DNA of 42,797 bases from Acidimicrobiia bacterium. Its GTDB lineage: Bacteria > Actinomycetota > Acidimicrobiia > Acidimicrobiales > SKKL01. The stretch spans positions 1 through 42,797 of the forward strand of contig JAENWR010000019.1 of NCBI GenBank assembly GCA_016649895.1, written 5' to 3'. Positions 1-8,559 of the stretch are shown here, piece by piece; the stretch's first letter is position 1; each line of letters opens with the position of its first letter. A program made the translations under genes and the position numbers. The notes under the pieces are model-generated. The model saw nothing but the letters and a program-made list of their open reading frames with translations. It searched no databases and was not told the origin of the DNA.

Positions 1-290
1 ACGAGCTGAACGCGCGCATCGCTGCCACCGGCGAGCGGGGGTCGGGCCGCAAGGAGCTCGAGGCACGCCACGCCCGCGAGGCCAGGCGCGTCCGCGCCGA
101 CGAGCTGCGCTTCGGCTTCTCGACGGTTTCCCAGCGCTACCGCGACCTGCTCACCGGCTCGGCGGATCAGCGTCCGTCGCTTGCCGCCCTCGACGCGCTG
201 CGCGACGCCGCCGAGGCCCTCGACCGCAACCCCAACGAGTCGCTACTCCTGCAGGCGCTCATGCTGCGTCTGGCGTCGCGGGCATCCTGA
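1..290 (+). CDS. holB: DNA polymerase III subunit delta-prime, C-terminal part (cut by window edge)
   Basis: Only the last 95 codons are present, in the frame that starts at base 3. The protein would be a clamp-loader subunit that helps load the sliding clamp onto primed DNA. The visible part is a charged helical segment followed by a tail ending NPNESLLLQALMLRL, which resembles the C-terminus of actinobacterial delta-prime proteins. The ATPase-like domain lies outside the window. The tRNA-Thr gene downstream fits the common actinobacterial order of tmk, holB and tRNA-Thr. Identification rests on this tail and on context, so another AAA-type clamp-loader subunit cannot be excluded. Confidence 0.7.
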   Translation, partial: ELNARIAATGERGSGRKELEARHAREARRVRADELRFGFSTVSQRYRDLLTGSADQRPSLAALDALRDAAEALDRNPNESLLLQALMLRLASRAS

Positions 291-311
291 CGGCCGGGGC
301 GGGCGGTCCGC

Positions 312-1784
312 TCAGGGGCGGACGTCGACCGCCTCGTCGACCTCGAAGAGGCTGAAGGGGTCGGGTCGCACGGTCACGTGCAGGTCCCAGGTGCCGGTGA
401 GGCCCAGGTCGTCGATGCGGTCGGTGACGTACACGTGGATGTCGTTGGTGCCGGTGCGACCCGGGTCGATGACGACCTGCACCCGCAGCGCCTCGTCGTC
501 CGAGCCATCGCTGGTGGACTCGACGACGATCGGGCCACTCGGCTCGACCTCCTGAGGCGGGCCGTTGTGGGTGAGAGCGATGCTGGCGCTGACGACGGCG
601 ACGAGTGCGACGATCTCGAACACAAGGGGGGCGGTGGTCTCGCGACGAGGGAGGTCGCTGAACCGCGGGATCACGTTGAAGCGGTTCCATGCTCCGGCCA
701 GCACGGCCATGAGCACCAGGGCGATCTTGAGGATGAGGATCACGCCCCAGTCCTGGGCGATCTGGCCGGGGCCACCCGAGAGCACCCAGGCGCCGATGGC
801 ACCGAAGACCAGGATGGCCAGGAAGATCGGAAAGGCCGCGCGCGAGAACCGGGTGAGCACGGTGCGACCCGGTTCATCGCCGGCGCGCACCCCGAGGAGG
901 ACCGCGGGGATCGCACCGAGCCAACAACCGGCCAGGGCCAGGTGGGCCATGACGGCGATGGTGGCCACCCCGCTCTCGGCGGCGGCGTGGCCCGAACCGA
1001 CCGGAGCGATCAGCGCAGCGGTGGAGATGAGCCCACCCGGCAGGTGCGACCAGATCGCTCGGCTGGGGCGATCCGCGGGGAAGGCGAGGATGATCCCGAC
1101 CAGAGCGAGCAGCGTCGCTCGCGCCACGTACACGTCGCTGGCCGGCCCGTGGAACCAGCCGACGCTCGGGCCGGCATGGGCACCGTTGAGGCCGGCCCCC
1201 AACCCCGATGCCACCACCCCCAGGCCGATCGTGACCAGCGCGAGTCGCCGTTGGCTCTCGACACCCTGGGTGATGGCCATGGCGAACAGCGATCCGACGA
1301 CCACCATGGCGGCGATGGTCGACGACCACTGGGCGACGGTCCAGCCGATGCGAACGCCAGCGCTCGCATCGAGACCGGCGCGAGCCTGCTCCACGAGCTC
1401 GTCGGGCGCGGCGCCGGCCCCCTCGCCGATGCGGAACGTCCACGCCCCCGATATCGGGTGCCCGTCGGTGGAGATCGCATGCCACGACACCGCGTGCCAT
1501 CCGGTGGCATCGGACGGCATCGTGGCCGAGACCGTTGCACCTTCGGCCGTGGCGGGGCCGCCCACCGCGTTGCCCGCCTCGTCGATGACCACGATCGAGG
1601 TCGCATCGGACCGGACCGGCTCGTTGAACGTCACCGACACCTCGCCGGGCGGGGTGTCGAGGAGCGCGCCGACACCGGGTGAGGTGTCGAGGAGCGTGGC
1701 GTGGGCCGAGGCGGGGACGGCGCCGACGACGATCGATGCCGCCACCGCCAACGACGCGGCGAGGACGCCCCAACGGGAGCGCAT
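312..1784 (-). CDS. CopC-CopD fusion, copper resistance/transport protein
   Basis: A 490-residue membrane protein likely involved in periplasmic copper binding and copper passage across the membrane. Residues 1-28 form a signal peptide ending VPASA, so the mature protein would begin with His, the copper ligand typical of CopC. The CopC domain (to about residue 125) carries the conserved WHAISTDGHPISG segment. A CopD domain with about eight hydrophobic helices follows, and a soluble tail of about 75 residues closes the protein. The open frame extends further upstream, but the ATG at 1784 directly precedes the signal peptide and lies 5 nt after the ycnI stop, suggesting translational coupling. 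Pairing with ycnI is typical of actinobacterial copper loci. Confidence 0.88.
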   Translation of the reverse strand: MRSRWGVLAASLAVAASIVVGAVPASAHATLLDTSPGVGALLDTPPGEVSVTFNEPVRSDATSIVVIDEAGNAVGGPATAEGATVSATMPSDATGWHAVSWHAISTDGHPISGAWTFRIGEGAGAAPDELVEQARAGLDASAGVRIGWTVAQWSSTIAAMVVVGSLFAMAITQGVESQRRLALVTIGLGVVASGLGAGLNGAHAGPSVGWFHGPASDVYVARATLLALVGIILAFPADRPSRAIWSHLPGGLISTAALIAPVGSGHAAAESGVATIAVMAHLALAGCWLGAIPAVLLGVRAGDEPGRTVLTRFSRAAFPIFLAILVFGAIGAWVLSGGPGQIAQDWGVILILKIALVLMAVLAGAWNRFNVIPRFSDLPRRETTAPLVFEIVALVAVVSASIALTHNGPPQEVEPSGPIVVESTSDGSDDEALRVQVVIDPGRTGTNDIHVYVTDRIDDLGLTGTWDLHVTVRPDPFSLFEVDEAVDVRP

Positions 1785-1789
1785 GCGGG

Positions 1790-2510
1790 TCAGCGCCGGG
1801 CAGCGATGGCGGCGTAGCCGCCAAGGGCGAGGCCGCCCAGGCCGGCCATGAGGGCAACGATCGTCAGGGCATCGGTGCCGTCGTCGGCGCCGCCGGAGTC
1901 GGCGCGGCCCGCCGCCTCGCCGCCGGCGACGTCGGTGGGCGTGTCGTCGGACACGGGAGCGTCGGTCGCTCCGTGTCCACCACCGGTGGAGGCGACGAGC
2001 TCGACGGCTGGCGCCGGACCGTCCGCGGCGGGATCCGGGTCGATCCAGGTGACTTCGGCCCCGTCGGGGCAGCGTTGGACGACCGGCAGGAGGAGGCGCT
2101 CGCCCACCGCATCGGGGGTGCGGACGTTGATGCCGAAGGTGAGGTACTGGTCGGAGGCGAGCGGTCACCCGTGGCCGTCCACGTGATGGTGTCGACGTAC
2201 TCGGTGATGGTCGTGCCGTGCAGCTCGTAGGGCTCGTCGAGATCGGCCATCTCGTAGGCCGAGGACCAGCCCGGGACCGCTTCGGCCTTCACCGACTGCA
2301 ACGAGTCGGGGAGCTGCACCGTGAGCTCCGATGTCGGCGCCTCCCCGCAGCCATGGGGGACGGTGAGGGTGAGCACCGTGTAGTCGGCGGCCGGGCGGTA
2401 CCTGGGCTGACGGTGACGTGGGCCGCGGCGGTGCCGGCGGAGAGGAGGAGTGCTCCGACCAGCATCCCCGCCGCAGCGAGACCTCGTCGGACGGGGAGCT
2501 GGGTGCGCAT
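1790..2510 (-). pseudogene. ycnI: YcnI-type DUF1775 copper-binding protein with two frameshifts
   Basis: Three overlapping reading frames together encode one YcnI-like protein. The first gives a signal peptide and the mature start HVTVSP (His is the expected copper ligand). The second gives the core with VPHGC and VPGW. The third gives DQYLTFGINVRTPDA, LLLPVVQRCPDGAEVTWID, a linker and a C-terminal membrane segment. Reading continues if one C is restored near 2392 and one near 2155, both in short C runs. The start at ATG 2510 is preceded by GAAAGG. It forms an operon with copC-copD. Two identical kinds of single-base loss could mean a real pseudogene or sequencing error; with the bases restored the protein would look complete. 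Confidence 0.8.
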
Positions 2511-2601
2511 CGTTGTGACCTTTCGTGGCACGACCGGGCAGCGTCGAGATGGTCCCGAACTGTAGGTGGGCGGCCGATCGTCGGCTATTCTGACCCGTCC
2601 C

Positions 2602-2674
2602 GCCCGGGTAGCTCAGTCGGCAGAGCAGCTCACTCGTAATGAGCAGGTCAGGAGTTCGATTCTCCTCTCGGGCT
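2602..2674 (+). tRNA. tRNA-Thr (anticodon CGT)
   Basis: A full cloverleaf can be drawn. The acceptor stem pairs GCCCGGG with CTCGGGC, with one G-U pair. The anticodon stem pairs CTCA with TGAG around the loop CTCGTAA, so the anticodon is CGT and reads ACG threonine codons. The T arm is AGGAG-TTCGATT-CTCCT. CCA is not encoded. A TATTCT hexamer at 2586-2591 is a plausible -10 box. Confidence 0.96.
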
Positions 2675-2710
2675 CCCAGCGGCGATGCCGGAGCCCCGGC
2701 ATGGCCCCAG

Positions 2711-2716
2711 TAGGGT
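2711..2716 (+). promoter_or_regulatory. Putative -10 box of the sigma factor gene (leaderless)
   Basis: TAGGGT lies 7 nt before the GTG at 2724. A transcript from here would begin at or next to the start codon. No clear -35 box is seen. Confidence 0.5.
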
Positions 2717-2723
2717 GACCCGC

Positions 2724-3332
2724 GTGGCAGATCAGGCCCGGTTCGCCGAGCAAGCGATGGAGCACATGAGCGCGCTCTACAGCGCGGCGCTCCGCATGAC
2801 CCGCAACCCGGCCGACGCCGAGGACCTGGTGCAGGAGACCTACCTCAAGGCCTACCGCGGCTTCGGTGGGTTCGAGCAGGGAACCAACCTGCGGGCCTGG
2901 CTCTACCGCATCCTCACCAACAGCTACATCAACACCTACCGGGCCAAGCAGCGCCGTCCCGACGAGCAGGAGCTCGACGAGGCCGAGGACAACTACCTGT
3001 TCCTCCGCCTCGGCGGCCTCGAGGCCGCCCGGCAGGGCCGCAGCGCCGAAGACGAGCTCCTCGAGTGGTTCACCGACGCCGAGGTGAAGGAGGCGGTCGA
3101 GGAGCTGCCCGAGAACTTCCGGCTGCCCGTGATCCTCGCCGATGTCGAGGGCTTCTCCTACAAGGAGATCGCCGAGATCCTCGACATCCCGATGGGCACC
3201 GTCATGAGCCGGCTCCATCGGGGAAGAAAGGGCCTGCGGAAGCGGTTGTACGAATATGCCGTCGCCCACGGGCTCGCCGATCGAGTCGACGAGGCGGTGG
3301 CGGTTCCGGCCGGCGACGACGCTGCCCGATGA
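2724..3332 (+). CDS. ECF RNA polymerase sigma factor, SigR/SigH-like
   Basis: A 202-residue sigma-70 family protein with region 2 ([18 protein letters not shown], then [15 protein letters not shown]) and region 4 (the helix-turn-helix [26 protein letters not shown]). The sequence and the zinc anti-sigma gene that follows are typical of the SigR/SigH group, which directs the thiol-oxidative stress response in actinobacteria. An in-frame ATG lies upstream at 2685, only 10 nt after the tRNA. GTG 2724 is preferred because a TAGGGT hexamer lies 7 nt upstream and the conserved region starts soon after. Overlap with the next open frame suggests a two-gene operon, probably autoregulated as in the family. 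Confidence 0.9.
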   Translation: MADQARFAEQAMEHMSALYSAALRMTRNPADAEDLVQETYLKAYRGFGGFEQGTNLRAWLYRILTNSYINTYRAKQRRPDEQELDEAEDNYLFLRLGGLEAARQGRSAEDELLEWFTDAEVKEAVEELPENFRLPVILADVEGFSYKEIAEILDIPMGTVMSRLHRGRKGLRKRLYEYAVAHGLADRVDEAVAVPAGDDAAR

Positions 3333-3346
3333 GCGAGGAGGACACG

Positions 3347-3589
3347 ATGGCCGACGGCGACTGCAACGACTCGCTCGAGCAGCTCTACATCTTCCTCGAC
3401 GGTGAGCTCACCGACTCCAAGCGCGCATCGATCCACCACCACCTCGAGGAGTGCAGCCCCTGCCTCGAGCGGTTCGACTTCGAGGCCGAGCTGCGCACCG
3501 TCATCGCCCGCCGGTGCCACGACGAGGTCCCCGAATCGCTACGCCGCAAGGTCGCCGACCTGTTGGGACTGCCGGCCGACGAGGCCTGA
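3347..3589 (+). CDS. rsrA: Zinc-binding anti-sigma factor, RsrA/RshA-like
   Basis: An 80-residue protein that probably binds the preceding sigma factor and releases it on oxidation. It has the ZAS-type motif H-x3-C-x2-C (HHLEECSPC), which binds zinc and acts as a thiol switch in RsrA, plus further cysteines near the N-terminus (GDCND) and after the motif (ARRC). An ATG at 3329 overlaps the sigma stop, but ATG 3347 has AGGAGG five bases upstream (3336-3341) and is the better start. The family is usually annotated as the mycothiol-system anti-sigma-R factor. Loss of the motif cysteines would argue against this role; they are intact. Confidence 0.9.
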   Translation: MADGDCNDSLEQLYIFLDGELTDSKRASIHHHLEECSPCLERFDFEAELRTVIARRCHDEVPESLRRKVADLLGLPADEA

Positions 3590-3625
3590 GCCTCCCCCGA
3601 CGTGAGCCGGGGCGGTCGACGCCCC

Positions 3626-3631
3626 TAGGAT
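3626..3631 (+). promoter_or_regulatory. Putative -10 box before the 41-residue membrane peptide
   Basis: TAGGAT lies 7 nt before ATG 3639, the same arrangement seen at several leaderless starts in this window. Confidence 0.4.
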
Positions 3632-3638
3632 GGGGCCC

Positions 3639-3764
3639 ATGACGCTCGCTGTCGTGTGGCACTACTGGATCGGTGTCGCCATCTTCATCCCCGCCATCGC
3701 GTTGCTGGTGGCCACGGTCGTCGGCTACTTCACGAAGGTGAGCCGGACTCGCTACCCGAAGTGA
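3639..3764 (+). CDS. Small single-pass membrane peptide, 41 residues
   Basis: A short frame encodes a 41-residue peptide with one hydrophobic helix of about 20 residues (IGVAIFIPAIALLVATVVGY) and a basic tail ending SRTRYPK. It has a leaderless-type promoter hexamer before its ATG and stops 4 nt before the DUF2342 gene, so the two are probably co-transcribed. Function is unknown. The basic C-terminus suggests that end faces the cytoplasm. It is below the length cut-off of most gene callers. Coding support comes from codon usage, the promoter and tight spacing rather than from a recognised family. Confidence 0.6.
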   Translation: MTLAVVWHYWIGVAIFIPAIALLVATVVGYFTKVSRTRYPK

Positions 3765-3768
3765 TGCC

Positions 3769-4857
3769 GTGAGCGCGCCCATCGACTGGGAGCTGGCCGC
3801 CAAGGTGGCCGCCCGGGTGGGAGGCAGCGACCCGTTCGCCGACTCGTACCACTCCGACTCGCTCGAACCCGACTTCGCCGAGTTCACGGCCCAGGCCGAA
3901 GAGCTCGTGGCCGACGCCACCGGGCTGCGCTCGCTGGCGGGACCGGCCCGCGCCCGTGTCACCGACCGTGCCGGATGGGTGTCGGCCAACGTGGCGTCGT
4001 TCCAGCGGCTGCTGCGGCCACTTACCGACAAGCTCGGATCCAAGCTCGAGTCGGGAGCGTTCGCTCCCGTGGCCCGGCGCGCCGCGGGCGTCGAGGTGGG
4101 CGCGATGCTCGGCTGGATGTCGACTCGGGTGCTCGGCCAGTACGACCTGCTCATCGTCGAGGACGAGGATCCCGAGGACCAGGACATCGTCTACTACGTG
4201 GGGCCGAACGTCCTCGCCCTCGAGAAGCGCTTCGCGTTTCCGCCGCGCGAGTTCCGCCTCTGGCTGGCCCTGCACGAGGTCACGCATCGGGCCCAGTTCA
4301 CGGGGATCGAGTGGATGCGGCCGCACTTCTTGTCGCTCGTCGAACGCACCGTCGACTCGGTCGACCCCGACCCCAAGCGCTTCGTCGAGGCGTTGAAGAA
4401 GGCGGTCGACAGCATGCGGTCGGGCACCAACCCCCTCGACGAGGGCGGGCTCGCACTGCTCCTGGCCGGACCCGAGCAGCGCGAGGTCCTCCAGCAGGTG
4501 AGCGGTCTCATGAGCCTCCTCGAGGGGCACGGCGACGTCACCATGGACCGGGCCGGCGCCGACCTCATCCCCAGTGCCGAGCGCTTCGGCCGGGTGCTCC
4601 GGGCGCGTCGGCAGCAGTCATCGGCACCGGTGAAGCTGCTCCAGAAGCTCATCGGGCTCGAGGCCAAGATGGCGCAGTACCAGCAGGGCGAAGACTTCAT
4701 CGCCGCGGTCGAGGCCGTGGGCGGCCCCGAGCTGCTCGACCGGGCCTGGCTGACATCGGCGAACCTGCCGTCGCTCGCCGAGATCCGCGATCCCGAGTCA
4801 TGGATCGACCGGGTGGCGGGTGTCGAACTGGCCGCCGCCGGCACGTCGTCGATCTGA
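3769..4857 (+). CDS. DUF2342 zinc metallopeptidase-like protein (F420-associated family)
   Basis: A 362-residue protein of the DUF2342 family, often annotated as 'coenzyme F420 biosynthesis-associated' or zinc-dependent metalloprotease because of its distribution. The metallopeptidase motif HEVTH is at residues 169-173 and a metzincin-like layout follows. Start GTG 3769 lies 4 nt after the small-peptide stop. It precedes tilS by 13 nt, an order common in actinobacteria. The link to F420 is phylogenetic co-occurrence, not a demonstrated reaction. No F420 biosynthesis gene is present in the window. Confidence 0.85.
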   Translation: MSAPIDWELAAKVAARVGGSDPFADSYHSDSLEPDFAEFTAQAEELVADATGLRSLAGPARARVTDRAGWVSANVASFQRLLRPLTDKLGSKLESGAFAPVARRAAGVEVGAMLGWMSTRVLGQYDLLIVEDEDPEDQDIVYYVGPNVLALEKRFAFPPREFRLWLALHEVTHRAQFTGIEWMRPHFLSLVERTVDSVDPDPKRFVEALKKAVDSMRSGTNPLDEGGLALLLAGPEQREVLQQVSGLMSLLEGHGDVTMDRAGADLIPSAERFGRVLRARRQQSSAPVKLLQKLIGLEAKMAQYQQGEDFIAAVEAVGGPELLDRAWLTSANLPSLAEIRDPESWIDRVAGVELAAAGTSSI

Positions 4858-4870
4858 GACGTTCGCACCG

Positions 4871-5764
4871 ATGACTGGCAGCGGCCCGGTCGACGTGCCA
4901 CTCGTCGATCGACTCGCGCCCCGTTGCACCTTCCCCCCACCGGGCACCGCCGTCACCTGCGCGGTGTCCGGCGGAGCCGACTCGCTGGCCCTCCTCGTGC
5001 TGGCGGCGGCGGCGGGGTGCGCGGTCACCGCGGTGCACGTCGACCACGGGCTGCGTGCGGGCTCGGCCGCCGAGGCCGAGGTGGTGCGTCTCGCGGCGCA
5101 CCGGTTCGGTGCTGCCGTGCGCTGCGAGAGCGTCGAGCTGTCGCCGGGGCCGAACCTCGAAGCCCGCGCGAGGGCCGCGCGCTACGCCGTGCTGCCACCC
5201 GATGTCCTCACGGGGCACACCGCCGACGACCAGGCCGAGACGGTGCTGCTCAACCTCATGAGGGGGGCGGGCATCGATGGCCTGGCCGGGATGCGCCCGG
5301 CCCGACACCCCATCCTCGCTCTGCGCCGGTCCGAGACCGTGGCGCTCTGTGCCGAGCTCGGACTCGATCCGGTGGACGACCCCTCGAACCACGATCCCGT
5401 CCACCGTCGCAACCGGGTCCGTCACGAGCTCGTACCGCTCCTCGACGAGATCGCCGGCCGCGACGTCACCCCGATCCTGGTCCGACAGGCCGCACTGTTG
5501 GCCGACGCGGCCGCTCACCTCGATGCTGCCGCCTCCGAGCTCGATCCGGCCGAGGGGCGCGTGCTCCGGGAGGCCCCGGTCGTGCTGTCTCGCATCGCAC
5601 TCCGCCGCTGGATCACCGAGGCGACGGGCTCGGAGCACCCGGTCGACTCGGCCGCGGTCGAGCGCGCCCTCGATGTGGCTCGCGGCTCGATCCCTTCGGC
5701 CGACCTGCTCGGGGGGTGGTGCGTCCGTCGCACGGCTGGGCGTCTGCGCATCGAGCGGCGCTAG
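4871..5764 (+). CDS. tilS: tRNA(Ile)-lysidine synthetase
   Basis: A 297-residue PP-loop ATPase that converts C34 to lysidine in tRNA-Ile(CAU), enabling reading of AUA. The ATP-binding motif SGGADS is at residues 33-38. HTADDQAETVLLNL and the NRVRHELVPLL region are typical of TilS. Length matches the short actinobacterial form, with little of the C-terminal domains. The start ATG 4871 follows the DUF2342 stop by 13 nt; an earlier in-frame ATG at 4820 lies inside that gene. The final TAG stop is shared with the -10 box of hpt. Confidence 0.93.
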   Translation: MTGSGPVDVPLVDRLAPRCTFPPPGTAVTCAVSGGADSLALLVLAAAAGCAVTAVHVDHGLRAGSAAEAEVVRLAAHRFGAAVRCESVELSPGPNLEARARAARYAVLPPDVLTGHTADDQAETVLLNLMRGAGIDGLAGMRPARHPILALRRSETVALCAELGLDPVDDPSNHDPVHRRNRVRHELVPLLDEIAGRDVTPILVRQAALLADAAAHLDAAASELDPAEGRVLREAPVVLSRIALRRWITEATGSEHPVDSAAVERALDVARGSIPSADLLGGWCVRRTAGRLRIERR

Positions 5765-5767
5765 GGT
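5762..5767 (+). promoter_or_regulatory. Putative -10 box of hpt, overlapping the tilS stop
   Basis: TAGGGT includes the tilS stop codon TAG and lies 8 nt before the hpt ATG. It could give hpt a separate leaderless transcript. Confidence 0.45.
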
Positions 5768-5775
5768 CATCGCAG

Positions 5776-6336
5776 ATGTCCGCTGACACACCCCCGGCCA
5801 CCCCGACCGACGTCGGCGAGATCCTGGTCACGTCCGCGCAGCTGCAGGAGCGGGTCACCGAGCTGGGGGCGGCCATCACCGCCGAGTACGAGGGGCAGGC
5901 GCCGCTGCTGGTGGGTGTGCTGAAGGGGGCGTTCATGTTCATGAGCGACCTCGCCCGCGCCATCGACCTGCCGGTCGAGTTCGACTTCATGGCCGTGTCG
6001 TCCTACGGCAGCGCCACGCGCAGCAGTGGAGTGGTGCGCATCGTGAAGGACCTCGACCTCGACCTGTCGGGCCGCCACGTCATCCTCGTCGAGGACATCG
6101 TCGACAGCGGCCTCACGCTCAGCTACCTCCGCAAGAACCTGCTGGCCCGGAACCCGGCCAGCCTCGAGGTGTGCGCGCTGCTGGTGCGCGAGACCGCCGA
6201 CCTGGCCGCCCTCGACCTGCGACACGTCGGCTTCACCATCTCGGGCGAGTTCGTCCTCGGTTACGGCCTCGACGTCGCCGAGCGCTACCGCAACCTCCCC
6301 TACATCGCGGTGTACACCGGAGCGGTCGAGGACTGA
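5776..6336 (+). CDS. hpt: Hypoxanthine phosphoribosyltransferase
   Basis: A 186-residue purine salvage enzyme that makes IMP (or GMP) from hypoxanthine (or guanine) and PRPP. The PRPP-binding motif VILVEDIVDSGLT is intact. LLVGVLKGAFMF near the N-terminus and VGFTISGEFVLGYGLD near the C-terminus match the Hpt family. The start ATG 5776 follows a TAGGGT hexamer. The order tilS-hpt-ftsH is highly conserved in actinobacteria and supports the assignment. Confidence 0.95.
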   Translation: MSADTPPATPTDVGEILVTSAQLQERVTELGAAITAEYEGQAPLLVGVLKGAFMFMSDLARAIDLPVEFDFMAVSSYGSATRSSGVVRIVKDLDLDLSGRHVILVEDIVDSGLTLSYLRKNLLARNPASLEVCALLVRETADLAALDLRHVGFTISGEFVLGYGLDVAERYRNLPYIAVYTGAVED

Positions 6337-6363
6337 TCCCCCGGCGGGGCGAGGTCCAACCGA

Positions 6364-8064
6364 GTGGTTGCGGCGGTAGCCTCAGCCGATGGTGGAGCGC
6401 CTCCGACGCCATCGGATCCCACTCGCGGCAGGGTCAAGGGCGAGCTCATCGGCGGCGAGGAGTTCGTCGCCGACTACCCGGCCGAGTTCGAGGCCGAGAT
6501 CACCACCGCGCTGCTCGACGCAGGTCTCGAACCCGAGATCGACAACCAGACCGAGCCGCTGTGGATGCGCCTGTTGCTGTCGCTCCTGCCCGTGATCCTC
6601 ATCATGGGCGTGCTCATCTACCTCGTCACGTCGTTGCAGTCGGGCAGGGGGGCGGGCCGCTTCGGTCGCGCGAAGGCCCGGCGGGCCGGCAACGACACGG
6701 CGCTCGTCACCTTCGCCGATGTCGCCGGTGCCGACGAGGCGGTCACCGACATGCAGGAGATCAAGGACTTCCTCTCCGATCCGGCCCGCTTCCAGGCCAT
6801 GGGCGCCAAGATCCCGAAGGGCGTGCTCCTCTACGGGCCGCCCGGCACCGGCAAGACCCTCCTGGCCCGAGCGGTGGCCGGCGAGGCCGGGGTCCCCTTC
6901 TTCACCATCTCGGGCTCCGACTTCGTCGAGATGTTCGTCGGCGTCGGTGCCAGCCGCGTGCGCAACCTGTTCGAACAGGCCAAGGAAGCCGCGCCCGCCA
7001 TCATCTTCGTCGACGAGATCGACGCCGTCGGCCGCCACCGAGGTTCGGGCACCGGCGGCGGGCACGACGAGCGCGAGCAGACCCTCAACCAGCTGCTGGT
7101 CGAGATGGACGGCTTCGACGTGAGCAAGGGCGTCATCCTCATCGCCGCCACGAACCGCCCCGACATCCTCGACCCCGCCCTCCTGCGTCCTGGCCGGTTC
7201 GACCGCCAGATCATCGTCGATCCTCCCGACCTCGAGGGCCGTCGAGCCATCCTCGACGTGCACGCCAAGGGAAAGCCCCTCGGCCCCGACGTCGACACCA
7301 CCGTCCTCGCCCGATGCACCCCGGGCTTCACGGGCGCCGATCTCGGCAACCTCCTGAACGAGGCGGCACTGCTCACCGTGCGGCGCGGCAAGGAGGTCAT
7401 CTCGATGGTCGAGATGGAGGCGGCGGTCGATCGGGTCATCGCCGGCGCCGAGCGCACGAGCCGGGTGATGTCGCTGCGCGAGAAGCGCGTCATCGCCTAC
7501 CACGAGGGTGGGCACGCCCTGGTGGGCCATGTGCTGCCCCACACCGATCCCATCCACAAGGTCTCGATCGTCGCCCGGGGGCGGGCGCTGGGTTGGACCC
7601 TCGCACTACCGGCCGAAGACCGCTACCTGCACTCTCGGTCCCAGCTCGTCGATCAGATGGCGATGCTGCTCGGGGGTCGCACCGCCGAGGAGTTGGTGTT
7701 CGGCGACCCCACCACGGGCGCGTCCGACGACATCGAGCGGGCCACAGCGATCGCCCGCGCCATGGTCGCCGAGTACGGCATGAGCGAGCTGCTCGGTCCG
7801 CGCCGGTTGAGCGAGACCCAGCGCGAGGTGCAGCTCGGGCTCGCGCCCGGCCACTCAGACGAGCTCCTCACCAGCATCGACGGCGAGGTCCACCGGCTCA
7901 TCAACGAGGCGCACGACGAAGCGAGGGCCATCCTCGTCCAGCACCGCGACACGCTCGACCGCCTGGCTGACGAGCTCGTCGAGCACGAGACGCTCGATGA
8001 GGCGGCACTCGCTCGGGTCTTCGCCGGGATCGAGGCCGGACCGGCCGACGAGCTTCCCGTCTGA
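6364..8064 (+). CDS. ftsH: ATP-dependent zinc metalloprotease FtsH, N-terminus shortened
   Basis: A membrane-bound AAA+ protease that degrades misfolded membrane and short-lived regulatory proteins. Walker A GPPGTGKT (about residues 159-166), Walker B IIFVDEID, the SRH region ending RPGRFDR and the zinc site HEGGH (about residue 380) are intact. The expected first membrane helix and the first half of the extracytoplasmic domain are missing: the frame enters at [10 protein letters not shown] and has only one helix ([19 protein letters not shown]). At 566 residues it is shorter than typical FtsH. GTG 6364 is the only good in-frame start. A TAGCCT box (6377-6382) instead points to ATG 6389, which is in another frame, so a deletion or indel near the start is likely. 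Confidence 0.85.
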   Translation: MVAAVASADGGAPPTPSDPTRGRVKGELIGGEEFVADYPAEFEAEITTALLDAGLEPEIDNQTEPLWMRLLLSLLPVILIMGVLIYLVTSLQSGRGAGRFGRAKARRAGNDTALVTFADVAGADEAVTDMQEIKDFLSDPARFQAMGAKIPKGVLLYGPPGTGKTLLARAVAGEAGVPFFTISGSDFVEMFVGVGASRVRNLFEQAKEAAPAIIFVDEIDAVGRHRGSGTGGGHDEREQTLNQLLVEMDGFDVSKGVILIAATNRPDILDPALLRPGRFDRQIIVDPPDLEGRRAILDVHAKGKPLGPDVDTTVLARCTPGFTGADLGNLLNEAALLTVRRGKEVISMVEMEAAVDRVIAGAERTSRVMSLREKRVIAYHEGGHALVGHVLPHTDPIHKVSIVARGRALGWTLALPAEDRYLHSRSQLVDQMAMLLGGRTAEELVFGDPTTGASDDIERATAIARAMVAEYGMSELLGPRRLSETQREVQLGLAPGHSDELLTSIDGEVHRLINEAHDEARAILVQHRDTLDRLADELVEHETLDEAALARVFAGIEAGPADELPV

Positions 8065-8106
8065 CACCTCGCCGGCTCTTGCAGCACTCGCCGGGGGCGG
8101 GAGGGA

Positions 8107-8523
8107 TCAGCGCTGCTGGTCGAGGTACGCCTCGGTGATCCAGCCACGGAGATCGTCGTCGAGGTCATCAGGGGAGCGCAGGTTGGCGACGTGGTGGTAC
8201 CGCCCTGAGTACGGGGTGACCTTGCGGGTGATCGTGGGGTGGCGCACGGTGTGGCGCAGCGAGAACGACAGCGCCACCCACCGGTCGAGGGGCCTCAGCT
8301 GGGCGAACGTGTTGGTGCCCTTGAAGAAGATGCCGACCGACACCGGCTCGACGTGCACGTCATCGAACGTGGCGATGTGGGCCATGACCGCCTCGAAGAT
8401 GGGCCGTTCGTGGGCCGGTCCGGTGGAGAAGTACTCGTCGAGCGTCATGGCCGGAGCGCACTCGTGGCCCTGTTGGCGGCGACCGAACTGCCGGTGGCAC
8501 TCGGGGCAGGTCCAGCGGGGCAC
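8107..8523 (-). CDS. DUF5655 domain protein with zinc-finger-like N-terminus
   Basis: A 138-residue protein of unknown function. The N-terminus has a C-x2-C...H-x-C pattern (CPECHRQFGRRQQGHEC) that could bind zinc. The rest resembles DUF5655 proteins, including the DRWVALSFSLR region and the basic segment around SGRYHHVANL. The frame stays open far upstream in antisense to other genes. GTG 8523 is chosen because a TACCCT hexamer lies 7 nt before it and the recognisable domain begins there. It is convergent with ftsH and divergent from the HAD gene. Confidence 0.75.
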   Translation of the reverse strand: MPRWTCPECHRQFGRRQQGHECAPAMTLDEYFSTGPAHERPIFEAVMAHIATFDDVHVEPVSVGIFFKGTNTFAQLRPLDRWVALSFSLRHTVRHPTITRKVTPYSGRYHHVANLRSPDDLDDDLRGWITEAYLDQQR

Positions 8524-8530
8524 GATCTCG

Positions 8531-8536
8531 AGGGTA
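8531..8536 (-). promoter_or_regulatory. Putative -10 box of the DUF5655 gene (leaderless)
   Basis: On the reverse strand TACCCT lies 7 nt before GTG 8523. A TAGGTC on the other strand (8535-8540) may serve the divergent HAD gene, so two promoters may overlap. Confidence 0.4.
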
Positions 8537-8559
8537 GGTCGATCGGCGAGACTGGTGCG

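Noticed and set aside
2685..2723. Longer start for the sigma factor at ATG 2685
   Set aside because: It begins 10 nt after the tRNA, and the GTG 2724 start has a promoter hexamer at the leaderless spacing.
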